Part shown: piece after piece, positions 1 through 8,477 of the stretch
Numbering within the stretch: the first letter of the stretch is position 1
How the letters are laid out: every line of letters starts with the position of its first letter
Position numbers and translations under genes: made by a program
Notes under the pieces: generated by a model
The model's input: the letters and a program-made list of their open reading frames with translations, nothing else
What the model was told of the DNA's origin: nothing
Database searches by the model: none
Source: Syntrophaceae bacterium
GTDB taxonomy: Bacteria; Desulfobacterota; Syntrophia; Syntrophales; Smithellaceae
Direction: 5' to 3'
Assembly (NCBI GenBank): GCA_018436925.1
Contig: JAHDKI010000015.1
Span: forward strand, 1 to 64,000
DNA length: 64,000 nucleotides

Positions 1-1
1 C

Positions 2-1474
2 GCGGGGATGCGGGCCAACCTTCTGGCCCTGCAGGACACCGTCAATCTCTTAAACCGCACACAAAGCCGTCTTTCCACGGGCAAAAAAGTCAACACCGCC
101 ATCGACAATCCGGTGTCGTTTTTTGCGTCCCAGGCGCTCACATCTCGAGCTTCAATTATTGACAGCTTGAAAGACGCGATGGGCCAGGCCGTTCAGACGA
201 TCACCTCGGCAGACAAAGGCATCAAGGCGATCACCTCCATGATCGAACAGGCCAAGGGCGTTGCCCAGTCTGCCCAGAGCGCCGAAACCGGCGGAGCTGC
301 CGCTACAGGGGCCGTGACGCTCAGCGCGATGTCTGCGGGAGGCGGATTTGCCACGGGTACGCTTGGAGTTATTTCTGTCATTGAAAACAATGTCATTACC
401 TTTCGCCTGGACGGAGTGGGTGGATTAATCGGATTTCAAGCGGCTTACGATGACTCAACACCTGAAAGATACCTTCTGGTGGACGGCGACATGAATGCGA
501 CAGCCGAAAACCTTGCCGAAAAAATTAACGCACGGGACTACACCGGCGGGCAATGGAGATATGAGGCGCAATATGTCGCAGGCACCAACACCATGGATAT
601 TTTTAAATATGACATCGGAACGGGGCTACAGGTGGATTTTGTCGTTGCCGATTTCGGCGCTTCGAATGGATTTTATTCCAAGACGGTTAACCCCGCGCCT
701 GCGCCTGATCGGGTCGAGATCGGGGGCGTGACGTTTACAGCTACGGAGGGCGCGACTGCGGGCCAGAATTTCAATGTCAGCGGAAATGACGAGGCCGATA
801 TGCAGCAACTGGCCCAGGCGATCAATGACTACGCCTGGGGCGCGACGGCCTTTTCAGCAACTGTGACCAACGGGGAGCTGATTTTGTCTAAAACGGTCGG
901 CGGAGTGGACACCTCTGTCGAGGTGGGTGACTTCGATGCCTCCGGCGTGACGGGCGGTGCAGCCGCCATGAATATCGTTCAGTCATCGAGCGAATTGGAA
1001 AGCCTGCAGACCCAGTACAACACCCTACGCACGCAGTTGACGGAACTGGCGGAAGACTCCGGCTACAAGGGCAAGAACCTTCTGTCGGACGACGATCTGG
1101 TTGTGAAGTTTGAAGGCACCACGCTGACCGTGGAAGGTTTCGACGCGTCGGCAACCGGTTTGGGCATTACCGAAGCCACCTGGTCAACAGGCGGCAGCAT
1201 TGACGCTGACGTTAATCTTCTGGATGCGGCGCTGGTCACCCTGCGTCAGGAATCCTCGAAGATGTCGGGGAACCTCAGCATCATCACGGTTCGTCAGGAA
1301 TTTTCGACGAACATGATCAACACGCTGACCGAAGGCGCGGACAAGCTGACCTTGGCCGACACGAACGAGGAAGGCGCGAACATGCTGATGCTGCAGACCC
1401 GTCAGTCTTTGTCGACCACCGCACTGAGCCTGTCGGCGCAGGCGGCCCAGTCGGTTCTGAGGCTGTTCCAGTAG
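2..1474 (+). CDS. fliC: Flagellin, 5' end outside the window
   Basis: Flagellar filament subunit, exported through the flagellar type III apparatus and polymerised outside the cell. The frame is open to the left edge (Ala-Gly precede the first visible Met at base 8); flagellins with the stretch GMRANLLALQ normally begin about ten residues earlier, so the true start is off the window and the Met at 8 is internal. The N-terminal D0/D1 helix (NLLNRTQSRLSTGKKVN) and the C-terminal helix ending SVLRLFQ are both present. The variable middle carries two related blocks, each with an LAxxIN helix (LAEKIN near residue 168, LAQAIN near 268, counted from base 8) followed by beta-rich sequence, like flagellin hook IN motifs. 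It ends at a strong terminator and converges with the S1 gene. Family assignment is secure; the exact paralog name is not. Confidence 0.93.
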   Translation, partial: AGMRANLLALQDTVNLLNRTQSRLSTGKKVNTAIDNPVSFFASQALTSRASIIDSLKDAMGQAVQTITSADKGIKAITSMIEQAKGVAQSAQSAETGGAAATGAVTLSAMSAGGGFATGTLGVISVIENNVITFRLDGVGGLIGFQAAYDDSTPERYLLVDGDMNATAENLAEKINARDYTGGQWRYEAQYVAGTNTMDIFKYDIGTGLQVDFVVADFGASNGFYSKTVNPAPAPDRVEIGGVTFTATEGATAGQNFNVSGNDEADMQQLAQAINDYAWGATAFSATVTNGELILSKTVGGVDTSVEVGDFDASGVTGGAAAMNIVQSSSELESLQTQYNTLRTQLTELAEDSGYKGKNLLSDDDLVVKFEGTTLTVEGFDASATGLGITEATWSTGGSIDADVNLLDAALVTLRQESSKMSGNLSIITVRQEFSTNMINTLTEGADKLTLADTNEEGANMLMLQTRQSLSTTALSLSAQAAQSVLRLFQ

Positions 1475-1514
1475 GAGACGTAAAAAAAGAATTTTTGAAA
1501 TATTGGCAGCAAAA

Positions 1515-1559
1515 CAGCGGCCACTTTCACACAGTCGAGAAAGCGGCCGCTGTTTTTTT
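1515..1559 (+). terminator. Intrinsic terminator of the flagellin gene
   Basis: The arms 1515-1528 and 1539-1552 pair over 14 positions with one A/C mismatch around a 10-base loop, followed by seven T at 1553-1559. It sits 40 bases after the flagellin stop, between two convergent genes. Confidence 0.85.
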
Positions 1560-1606
1560 GGCTTGAACCTCGTTCTTTATTTCAGGGGTCTGTTAATTTT
1601 TCCCCG

Positions 1607-2779
1607 CTATGGTTTCCTTTTCGCCTTGGCAAGCAGATCGCCCAGGGTGCCCATGGCTTTCGGCGCTTTGGGCATGAAACTTTTAAAGTCTTCTTTTTCC
1701 TGCCCCTGCGGCTTTGCCTCTTCATCGGGTTCAGCCGGCGCCAGGGAGATCTTTCTGTTTTCGCGGTCGATCTTGTCGATTTTCACTTCAATCTCGCGTC
1801 CTTCGGAGAGCACGTCGCGGGCATGCTTGATCTTTTTCCCCTTGCCCAACTTCGAGATGTGCAAAAGCCCGTCAACACCGCCTTCGAGTGTCACAAACGC
1901 GCCGAAATCGGTCAGTCTCGCAACTTTGCCTTGATGCACGCTGCCTTCCGGGTATTTGGCGATCACCTCGTTCCACGGATCGGGCAGCGTGTCTTTGAAG
2001 GACAGGGTAACGCGGTCGTTTTCCCAGTCGAGGTTGATGATGACGGCTTCGATGGTGTCTCCCGGTTTGAAAAGCGCTTTGGCGCTGTCCACGCGGCCCC
2101 AAGCCATTTCGGAAACCGGCAGCAGCGCCTGAACGCCGCCCAGATCGACAAACGCGCCGAAATCGCGCACGGAGGTGACGCGGCCGGACACGGTCATTCC
2201 TTTTTCCAGGTTGGCTTTGAGCTCGGCGGCTTTTTCTTTTTCGATTTTGTCCAGAATCGGGCGTCTGGACAAAATAATCTTCCTGCCTCTTTCTCCATAT
2301 TCAATCACGACAAACTCGAATTTCTTTCCGACATAATCGGCCGGGTTTTCGATGCGCCGGGTATCCATTTGAGAAAAGGGGCAAAAACCGCTTGTTCCCG
2401 CGCCGACTTTGACCAGAAATCCGCCTTTGACTTCCTTTTCAACCGTCGCTTCCAGCGGGATGGCGTTTGAGTATGCGTTGACGAGGAATTCATCGACGCT
2501 CTTTTTGGCGACCAGTTTGGTGGTAAAGAGTTTTTCACTGTGGCGCGAGGAGAGGAAATAGGCCGTGATGACATCGCCTTCTTTCACGGTGAGGCTTCCG
2601 TCTTCAGCGAGAAATTCCTTCTTATCAATGTACCCTTCGCTTTTTGCGCCCAGGTCCACGAAAACCCACTCCGGAGAAATGTTGACGACGGTGGCTTCAA
2701 CTTTCTCTCCCACCGAGAAGCGCTTCGGGGTGGCGTAGGATTCTTCCAGCATCTGGGCAAAACTTTTGTTGTCGTCCAT
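1607..2779 (-). CDS. S1 RNA-binding protein with four S1 repeats
   Basis: Cytoplasmic RNA-binding protein related to ribosomal protein S1. Four S1/OB-fold repeats can be read: about residues 22-90, 105-175, 190-262 and 278-350, the last two with the usual pattern (VRDFGAFVDLGGVQALLP and LTDFGAFVTLEGGVDGLLHI). The tail of about 40 residues is charged (PDEEAKPQGQEKEDFKSF). Classical rpsA products have six repeats and about 550 residues, so at 390 residues this is a shorter S1 homologue and may be a second S1-type protein instead of the ribosomal one. The ATG at 2779 follows AAGGA at a normal distance. It is divergent from the aminotransferase and convergent with flagellin. Confidence 0.88.
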   Translation of the reverse strand: MDDNKSFAQMLEESYATPKRFSVGEKVEATVVNISPEWVFVDLGAKSEGYIDKKEFLAEDGSLTVKEGDVITAYFLSSRHSEKLFTTKLVAKKSVDEFLVNAYSNAIPLEATVEKEVKGGFLVKVGAGTSGFCPFSQMDTRRIENPADYVGKKFEFVVIEYGERGRKIILSRRPILDKIEKEKAAELKANLEKGMTVSGRVTSVRDFGAFVDLGGVQALLPVSEMAWGRVDSAKALFKPGDTIEAVIINLDWENDRVTLSFKDTLPDPWNEVIAKYPEGSVHQGKVARLTDFGAFVTLEGGVDGLLHISKLGKGKKIKHARDVLSEGREIEVKIDKIDRENRKISLAPAEPDEEAKPQGQEKEDFKSFMPKAPKAMGTLGDLLAKAKRKP

Positions 2780-3088
2780 AAATAATTGTCCTTATCTGTT
2801 TAATGATGCCATCCCGATGCGATAGAACCGCTGATCCATCGCCGGCTTCCTTCATCTGCAAATTCAGAGAAAGTGTTGGAGACTTAGATGGCCTGTCCGG
2901 AAGATCATGCCTTGTGCAGAAGGTGATTCCCGATGACGACTTTCAAGTATCACGAAAATTGTTTTTTGTCTTTTGAAAATTTTCGCCGCCGAGGTCGTAA
3001 TGGACGGGAAATTTTTAAAAAACTCTGGATTAAATTCGTAAGATGTATTATGAGCGGACATATAATTCGTTAAGGAGTCTGACAACTT
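2780..3088. other. Divergent intergenic region, no gene seen
   Basis: The 309 bases between the divergent S1 gene and aminotransferase hold no convincing reading frame. An exact TATAAT lies at 3061-3066 but is only 22 bases from the start codon and overlaps the approach to the AGGAG ribosome binding site, with no good -35, so no promoter is called. Confidence 0.5.
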
Positions 3089-4390
3089 ATGCGTTTTGAA
3101 ATCTCCCGCGGCGGCAGCGGGCTTACCTATGAAATCCGTAATATCGTCATGATCGCCAAGAAGATGCAGCAGCATGGCCTGAAAATCATCTGGGAAAATA
3201 TCGGCGATCCGGTGCAGAAGGGAGAGAAAATTCCCGACTGGATGAAAGAGGTGCTCATCGACATCCTTAAGGAAGACGCTTCCTACGCCTATTCGCCCAC
3301 CAAGGGCATCGACGCGACGAGAGCCTACATTGCCGACCGGACCAACGCGCGGGGGAAGGTTCAAATCACGCCGGAAGACGTCATCTTTTTCAACGGTTTG
3401 GGCGATGCCATCGCCCGCGCGTACAGTTCCATTCAGGTGGATGCCCGCATGATCATGCCGGAGCCGACGTATTCCACGCATCTGATGGCGGAAGTGTTGC
3501 ACGCGTCTTTCCCGCCGAACACTTACCGGATGAACCCTTACAACAACTGGGCGCCGGATCTGCGCGAGCTTGAGCACAAGGTCAAAAGCCACCGGGCGAT
3601 TGTCGGCATTTTGATCATCAATCCCGACAACCCCACCGGTTTTGTCTATCCGGCGGAGATGCTCGAACAGGTTGTGCGCATCGCGAAAGAAAACGATCTG
3701 TTTCTGATTTCCGATGAGACTTACACCAATATTGTCTATAACGGCAAGGCCACCGTGCCCGTCAGCGATGTGATCGGCGATGTGCCCGGCATTTCCATGA
3801 AAGGCATTTCCAAGGAGCTGCCCTGGCCCGGCGCCCGCTGCGGCTGGATGGAAGTGTACAACGCTGATAAGGACCCGATGTTCGCCCGCTTCATCAATAC
3901 CATTTTGCACCAGAAGATGTCGGAAGTCTGCTCGACGACGCTGCCGCAGATGGCGATTCCCCGGATCATGGAGCATCCGGAGTATAAAAATTATCTGCGC
4001 GAGCGAACTCAGCACTACGAAAAACTGTCCTCCATCGCCTACGGCGTTTTGAAGGATGTGCCGTTTGTGATCGCCAATAAAACCAACGGCGCGTTTTACA
4101 TGACGGTGCTGTTTAACGAATCCGTGCTCAACGAGCGCCAATATTTGTCCATTGCGCAGCCGGAAGTCCGCGCTTATGTCGAGAGTCTGACCAAGGGCAT
4201 TGAATACGACAAACGCTTTGTCTATTATCTGCTGGCCGCAACGGGCATCTGTGTGGTGCCGCTGACATCCTTCTTCTCGCCGCTTTTGGGGTTCCGTATG
4301 ACGCTTCTGGATAAGGACGTTGATGAGTTTGAGCACATCGTTAAAACCATCGCGGCGAAGATTACAGAGTATATTCAGTCAAGCAAGTAA
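3089..4390 (+). CDS. PLP-dependent class I/II aminotransferase
   Basis: Fold-type I aminotransferase of 433 residues, cytoplasmic, converting an amino acid and a 2-oxo acid. Visible family features are the substrate/cofactor loop NPDNPTG (about residue 180), the DETYTNI strand with the PLP-ring Asp and Tyr, and the Schiff-base lysine in GISKELPWPGARCGW (Lys about 242). The lysine context is not that of LL-diaminopimelate aminotransferase (SFSKxxGFxGxR), so despite a DapB-like neighbour a role in lysine synthesis is not supported; an alanine or aromatic/aspartate type is possible. The start at 3089 follows TAAGGAG. Upstream is divergent S1; the DapB-like gene follows after 267 bases in the same direction with no terminator in between. 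Confidence 0.85.
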   Translation: MRFEISRGGSGLTYEIRNIVMIAKKMQQHGLKIIWENIGDPVQKGEKIPDWMKEVLIDILKEDASYAYSPTKGIDATRAYIADRTNARGKVQITPEDVIFFNGLGDAIARAYSSIQVDARMIMPEPTYSTHLMAEVLHASFPPNTYRMNPYNNWAPDLRELEHKVKSHRAIVGILIINPDNPTGFVYPAEMLEQVVRIAKENDLFLISDETYTNIVYNGKATVPVSDVIGDVPGISMKGISKELPWPGARCGWMEVYNADKDPMFARFINTILHQKMSEVCSTTLPQMAIPRIMEHPEYKNYLRERTQHYEKLSSIAYGVLKDVPFVIANKTNGAFYMTVLFNESVLNERQYLSIAQPEVRAYVESLTKGIEYDKRFVYYLLAATGICVVPLTSFFSPLLGFRMTLLDKDVDEFEHIVKTIAAKITEYIQSSK

Positions 4391-4657
4391 GGATGATGTC
4401 TCTGTCTTAACGGACGACGCCTCTGCGTCTTGACATGGGAAAGTGCCGAAAGTGTTCTGATCCGGGTTCGAAGCGGCAACATCCATTCCAGAATGACACT
4501 TTTATCGGGGCTATCCATCTCAGGCAGCGCGCAAGACGCGCTTGTATCGATGCACTGGTCAAGAAAATTCAGGAATCCGTGTTCCATTTAAAGGATGCTG
4601 TGGTACAATCCGTCTGAATTAAGCTTCCGGTTCGAAAGGAACATAAAAAAATTGCGC

Positions 4658-5446
4658 ATGAAAAGAAAAGAAGAAATTTCAAATAGAATCAAAATCGGCA
4701 TCTTCGGTTTCGGGAAAACCGGCCGAATCGTGGCCGATGAGTTTTTTAAAGAAGACCACTTCCGTTTGGAATGGGTGGTGAGACGAACCCATAAAGATCA
4801 TCACAAGTATGCCACGCGTCTTTTGGGGCATGAAGTCGACGGCGCGCCCATCTACTCGGTCGACGAAGTCTCTCCTTCTTTTTTTCAAAAAAATCCTGTC
4901 GATATCATCGTTGATTTCGCCAGTGCGCGGGCGCATGAGCATTATATGCCCGCCGCCGATTGCGGGATCCGCATCATTTCTGCGATTTCGAAATATAAAG
5001 AGAAGGATCTGGTCGATCTGAAAAAGCTGGCCGATAAAACGGCTGTGCTTTATTCGCCGAATATCACCCTGGGCGTCAATTTTCTTCTGGTCGCGTCGCA
5101 GATTCTTCAGAAAATCGCGCCTCACGCGGATATTGAAATTGTCGAAGAACACTTTCGGGGGAAAAAGGAAGTATCCGGAACCGCCTTCAAAATAGCCGAG
5201 ACGTTAGGTTTGGACAAGGACAAGCATGTCAATTCCATCCGGGTGGGCGGGATCGTGGGCCGCCATGAAATCATTTTCGGTTTGCCGAATCAAACCATCC
5301 GTCTGGTTCATGAAAGCATCAATCGGGCGGCGTTTGGTCAGGGGGCGATCTTTGCGGCCAGGTGGCTCGTCGATGCGCCTGCCGGTATGTATTCTATGGA
5401 AAATATCATTGCCGACATGTTCAAAAGAAACATCCCCGTGTATTAA
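4658..5446 (+). CDS. DapB-like reductase (divergent dihydrodipicolinate reductase family)
   Basis: Two-domain NAD(P)H-dependent reductase resembling DapB, the fourth enzyme of lysine/diaminopimelate synthesis. The N-terminal Rossmann motif is GIFGFGKTGR. The catalytic block reads EEHFRGKKEVSGTA, so the equivalents of the E. coli acid/base His159 (His165 here) and Lys163 (Lys169) are kept while the second His is Phe. The family IGTTG segment that contacts cofactor and substrate is replaced by ISAIS, and the SPNITLGVN strand is kept. This suggests a paralog with altered substrate. Start choice is open: ATG 4658 gives the canonical N-terminus; TTG 4652 has better spacing to AAGGA at 4636-4640; an ATG at 4595 would add 21 non-family residues. 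Confidence 0.72.
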   Translation: MKRKEEISNRIKIGIFGFGKTGRIVADEFFKEDHFRLEWVVRRTHKDHHKYATRLLGHEVDGAPIYSVDEVSPSFFQKNPVDIIVDFASARAHEHYMPAADCGIRIISAISKYKEKDLVDLKKLADKTAVLYSPNITLGVNFLLVASQILQKIAPHADIEIVEEHFRGKKEVSGTAFKIAETLGLDKDKHVNSIRVGGIVGRHEIIFGLPNQTIRLVHESINRAAFGQGAIFAARWLVDAPAGMYSMENIIADMFKRNIPVY

Positions 5447-5514
5447 CCGCCAGCGGTCTTCAGGCTCGGGTTGATAAAAACTGCGGCGCCGCGAAGCTGA
5501 AAGGCTTTTGGTTG

Positions 5515-5560
5515 CAATAAAAAAAGCAGAAGGCCGGATGGAATCGACCTTCTGCTTTTG
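5515..5560. terminator. Bidirectional terminator between convergent genes
   Basis: A perfect 12-base-pair stem (5522-5533 with 5548-5559) around a 14-base loop. On the minus strand it is followed by seven T, serving the RNA-binding protein gene; on the plus strand four T are in the stem end, so it also likely stops the DapB-like transcript. Confidence 0.85.
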
Positions 5561-5592
5561 TGCATAATAAATTTGCAATGACGGGCCGGGAT

Positions 5593-5934
5593 TTAATAGC
5601 GGCCGCGTCCGCCGCCGAAGCCGCCTCCTCTGTTGCCGCCGCCGCTGCGGAAGCCCCCGCCCCCGCGATTGCCGCCGCTGAATTCTTTTTTCGGCCTTGC
5701 TTCGTTGACGGTGATCGCCTTGCCGTCGAGCGTGCCGCCATGGAATTTTTCAATCGCCTGCGCCGCGCCTTCTTCGGTTTTCATCTCAACGAAACCGAAC
5801 CCTTTGGACTGTCCCGTGAATTTATCCTTGATGATGGCGACGGACGCAATTTCACCCGCTTCGGAGAAATTTGCTCTCAGGTCGTCTTCGGTGATTTTCA
5901 AAGACAAATTGCCTACATATAAATTTTTGTTCAT
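5593..5934 (-). CDS. Glycine-rich RRM RNA-binding protein
   Basis: Small 113-residue RNA-binding protein with one RNA recognition motif and an RGG-like tail, the architecture of bacterial and cyanobacterial Rbp proteins that act in cold or stress response. RNP2 is LYVGNL (residues 5-10) and RNP1 is KGFGFVEM (about residue 44-51) with the usual aromatic residues. After residue 82 the tail is almost only Gly, Arg, Phe and Ser (GGGFRSGGGNRGGG). A ribosome binding site AAGGGAGC precedes the ATG at 5934. The leader contains a small hairpin just upstream of the ribosome binding site (5951-5971). Cold induction is an inference from the family. Confidence 0.92.
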   Translation of the reverse strand: MNKNLYVGNLSLKITEDDLRANFSEAGEIASVAIIKDKFTGQSKGFGFVEMKTEEGAAQAIEKFHGGTLDGKAITVNEARPKKEFSGGNRGGGGFRSGGGNRGGGFGGGRGRY

Positions 5935-6344
5935 GTCTTGCTCCCTTCCCGCAATGCCTCAATCGGCATGCATTAAACCTTCACCTCCCCCGTCCGGGGT
6001 TAAACAAAGCATTGTCATCGCTCCCGTCTTGCTCCGGATTGAGAAAGAAGGTTGAAGGGAGGGGCCCAAATGCCTCACTTGCCTGACGGCGTTTTGATGC
6101 GCAGACCGATCAATTCCTGCGCAAACTCCGCCGTAATCCGATATCGCATCGGTTTTCAATATAAAAACCGGGACGACCAAGCGCGTCCGGTAATCTTCCT
6201 GTCTGAAATGGGTAAACGAAGATCAGTTTTCCAAATACAACACGCCGTATGTGAACTTGTTCCTGCCCTAATGCGGCTGTTTAGTCAAGAGGGTTTTTTA
6301 ACCGTTTACTTTTCAGGAAGCTGATCGTCGAATGGATAAAGAGG
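5935..6344. other. Divergent intergenic region with leader hairpins
   Basis: No reading frame here resembles a known protein. On the minus strand, as leader of the RRM gene, there is a hairpin at 5951-5971 directly above the ribosome binding site and a CCCC/GGGG hairpin at 5988-5999. A perfect 7-base inverted repeat with an AT-rich loop lies at 6150-6170. Function unknown; these could be leader structures or an operator. Confidence 0.4.
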
Positions 6345-6372
6345 TTGGTTTGGGAGCTTTTTCTGTTATAAT
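6345..6372 (+). promoter_or_regulatory. Candidate sigma-70 promoter of the acyl-CoA dehydrogenase gene
   Basis: Exact -10 TATAAT at 6367-6372, with TTGGTT at 6345-6350 as a weak -35 and a 16-base spacer. Initiation near 6380 would give a leader of about 43 bases to the ATG at 6423, containing the AGGAGG site. Confidence 0.45.
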
Positions 6373-6422
6373 CGCGCCATTGACCGGCTTGCCGGTAAGG
6401 CGAGAAACAGAAGGAGGCCGCT

Positions 6423-7691
6423 ATGTTTGAATTTCTGCTGACGAAAGAACAGTTGAGGATCCGGGATGAGGTTCGCGAGTTTGTCAAAGGCATTCCGCGC
6501 CAGATGATTCTGGATATGGATAACGACACTATCAAATTTCCCCGCGAGTTTCTGCGCGAAGCAGGACAGAAGAACCTCCTGGGTTGCCGGTATCCCAAAA
6601 AATGGGGCGGCAGGGATATGGACTGGGTGACCACCTGCATGATCATGGAAGAAGTCGGGGTCATCAGTTATGAGTTTGCCTGTGTCTTCGGCGTGGGCGC
6701 GGAACTGGTTTGCGATGCCATTATTCTGCACGGGACGGATGAGCAAAAAGAAAAATACGTCAAACCGCTGTTGCGCGGCGATCTGTTTGCGGCCGAGTGC
6801 CTGACCGAGCCGCGAGGCGGGTCGGATTTCTTCGGCGCAACCACAAAGGCCGAAGACTGCGGCGACTACTATCTGCTCAACGGACAAAAAAGATTCATCG
6901 TTGGCGCCGAGGGTGCGGACTTTTTTCTGGTTTACGCCCGTACCCATCCGGAAGCCAAACCGCAGGAAGCCATTACCTGTTTTATCGTGGACCGCTCAGA
7001 GGGCGTCGAGGTGAAGTATCTTTACGGTTTGATGGGTTGCCGGGGAGGCGGCACCGGCCGCATTATATTTAAGGATGTGAAAGTGCCCAAATCCAATGTG
7101 GTGGGCCGTGTTCAGGGAGCCTACGCCGTTTTCAACACGATGATGATTCCCGAGCGACTGGGGACTGCGGCCATGACGATCGGCGCGGCCAGGCCCGCTT
7201 TGGAAATTGCAACCGGTTACACGTCCCGGCGCAAGGCCTTCGGCCAGGTGATTAACACCTTTGAAGGTGTGAGCTTTCAGGTTGCCGAAGCGGTGATGCT
7301 GCTTGACGCGGCGCGCTCCATGGCCTATACGACCGCCCGGGCGGTCGACACCGGCGCGGAGATGAACCTCATCCGCCGGATGGTGTCGGAGAGCAAGAAA
7401 TTTATCACCGAAGCCTGCCAGAAAGTCGTTCACAATTCCATGCAGGTCATGGGCGGCATCGGTTACACCAATGTTTTTCCCCTTGAGCGCATCTATCGCG
7501 ACGTTCGTCTGGCGTCGATCTGGACCGGAACCAGCGAGGTCATGTCTATGATCGCCGCGCATGAGTGGTATCGTGAATACTTCCGCGAAAAAGCCAAACA
7601 AAAGACGCGTGACTGCGAGTTGGATGCTCCGGAAGCCACGGATGTCGAGAAAGTCTTCGACGACGAGGATATGTGGGAAAAAGGATGGTAG
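6423..7691 (+). CDS. Acyl-CoA dehydrogenase
   Basis: FAD-dependent acyl-CoA dehydrogenase (422 residues) that oxidises acyl-CoA to 2-enoyl-CoA and passes electrons to ETF. FAD and substrate contacts are visible in CLTEPRGGSDFFG and GQKRFIVGAEGAD; the helical domain carries RRKAFGQVI and the C-terminal QVMGGIGYT motif. The usual catalytic Glu of the YEGT motif is replaced: the sequence reads IWTGTSEVM (Thr 368), while Glu 244 in MIPERLG matches the alternative base position used by isovaleryl-CoA and long-chain acyl-CoA dehydrogenases. This favours a branched or long-chain substrate, but the substrate is not proven. The C-terminal 30 residues are acidic. ETF and oxidoreductase genes that would accept its electrons lie 3 kb downstream. 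Confidence 0.9.
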   Translation: MFEFLLTKEQLRIRDEVREFVKGIPRQMILDMDNDTIKFPREFLREAGQKNLLGCRYPKKWGGRDMDWVTTCMIMEEVGVISYEFACVFGVGAELVCDAIILHGTDEQKEKYVKPLLRGDLFAAECLTEPRGGSDFFGATTKAEDCGDYYLLNGQKRFIVGAEGADFFLVYARTHPEAKPQEAITCFIVDRSEGVEVKYLYGLMGCRGGGTGRIIFKDVKVPKSNVVGRVQGAYAVFNTMMIPERLGTAAMTIGAARPALEIATGYTSRRKAFGQVINTFEGVSFQVAEAVMLLDAARSMAYTTARAVDTGAEMNLIRRMVSESKKFITEACQKVVHNSMQVMGGIGYTNVFPLERIYRDVRLASIWTGTSEVMSMIAAHEWYREYFREKAKQKTRDCELDAPEATDVEKVFDDEDMWEKGW

Positions 7692-8477
7692 GCAGCCTTG
7701 CCGCGCGGATGCTTCAAGACATGCAAAAAATCATTGGCTAAGGGCCAGCAATAAAAGGTTTGGCGGCTGCGGAGAATCTTCTTTTGGTTGGAGAGCGGCG
7801 CCGTGTTTTTAACGTTCGTGAAACCGGTATTTGTCTTCGGGCGCGATGCATCTAACTATTTGTTATTGAAGAATATTATATTATATAGCTGAAGAGGTTT
7901 TCTGCGTTGGGAGAGCCTCGAATGTTTGCCAAATAATCCTTGACATCACCTGGATATTAAGGTAGGTGAGGTCGCAAGGATAGATTGACTTGCGGTCAAA
8001 ATATGACCTCTTGTTCATAAATCAGTAAGATTCAGTATTTTCAGCCCTTTAAGAACAAAGGGTTGCCCCGTTTTCGGATGCGTTTTTTCTGAGGCAGACG
8101 AAAAAGCTAGACGAAAAAAAGTGATGCCGGCGGGTCGTTTCATGACGCTTCGCGGCTTAAGGTAAAAATTAATATTTAAACGTGTTCACAATGGCGGTGC
8201 ACACTTCTACTCCGGTGAGCCGGCGGGTTCACCGCGCACCTTAAGCGTACCCGAAGCGTTCGAGTTCGCAGGACTAATCCCGTTCCAGTCATGGCATTGA
8301 ATCACTGTTTTGTTCCATTTTCAATGCCGCAGAAATTGAATATTGAAGGTGTTTTAAAAGAACTTTAATGGATGTCAGAAATCGGCATGGTTCCAAAGCG
8401 GAAGATTTTATTTTTTATGGCGAAACGCCGTCTTGGCGTTTAAAAATAAAAACTAAAGACTAGGAGGAATAGTTAAC
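7692..8477. other. Long intergenic region upstream of acs, no gene seen
   Basis: This 786-base gap is the longest in the window and holds no plausible coding frame. Features seen: an exact TTGACA at 7940-7945 without a good -10; an imperfect inverted repeat GTGTTCAC/GTGCACAC at 8182-8204; and a clear hairpin at 8213-8234 (nine pairs including one G-U, GGCG loop) not followed by a T run. The stretch 7860-7895 is very AT-rich. It probably carries the acs promoter and regulatory sites, and possibly a structured leader or small RNA, none of which can be fixed by eye. Confidence 0.45.
8213..8234. other. Hairpin in the acs upstream region
   Basis: Arms 8213-8221 and 8226-8234 pair over nine positions (one G-U) around GGCG. 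There is no T tract, so it is not an intrinsic terminator; it could be part of a leader RNA or a protein site. Confidence 0.4.

Noticed and set aside
2864..4336. 490-codon minus-strand frame opposite the aminotransferase
   Set aside because: Composition is that of an antisense frame, no domain is visible, and the plus-strand aminotransferase with its ribosome binding site explains the region.
6052..6324. 90-codon plus-strand frame between the RRM gene and acyl-CoA dehydrogenase
   Set aside because: It has no family resemblance and crosses an inverted repeat and the region expected to carry the divergent promoters.
7940..7968. Exact TTGACA as the -35 of an acs promoter
   Set aside because: No acceptable -10 lies 16-18 bases downstream (TAGGTG is the best), and the distance to acs is over 500 bases.
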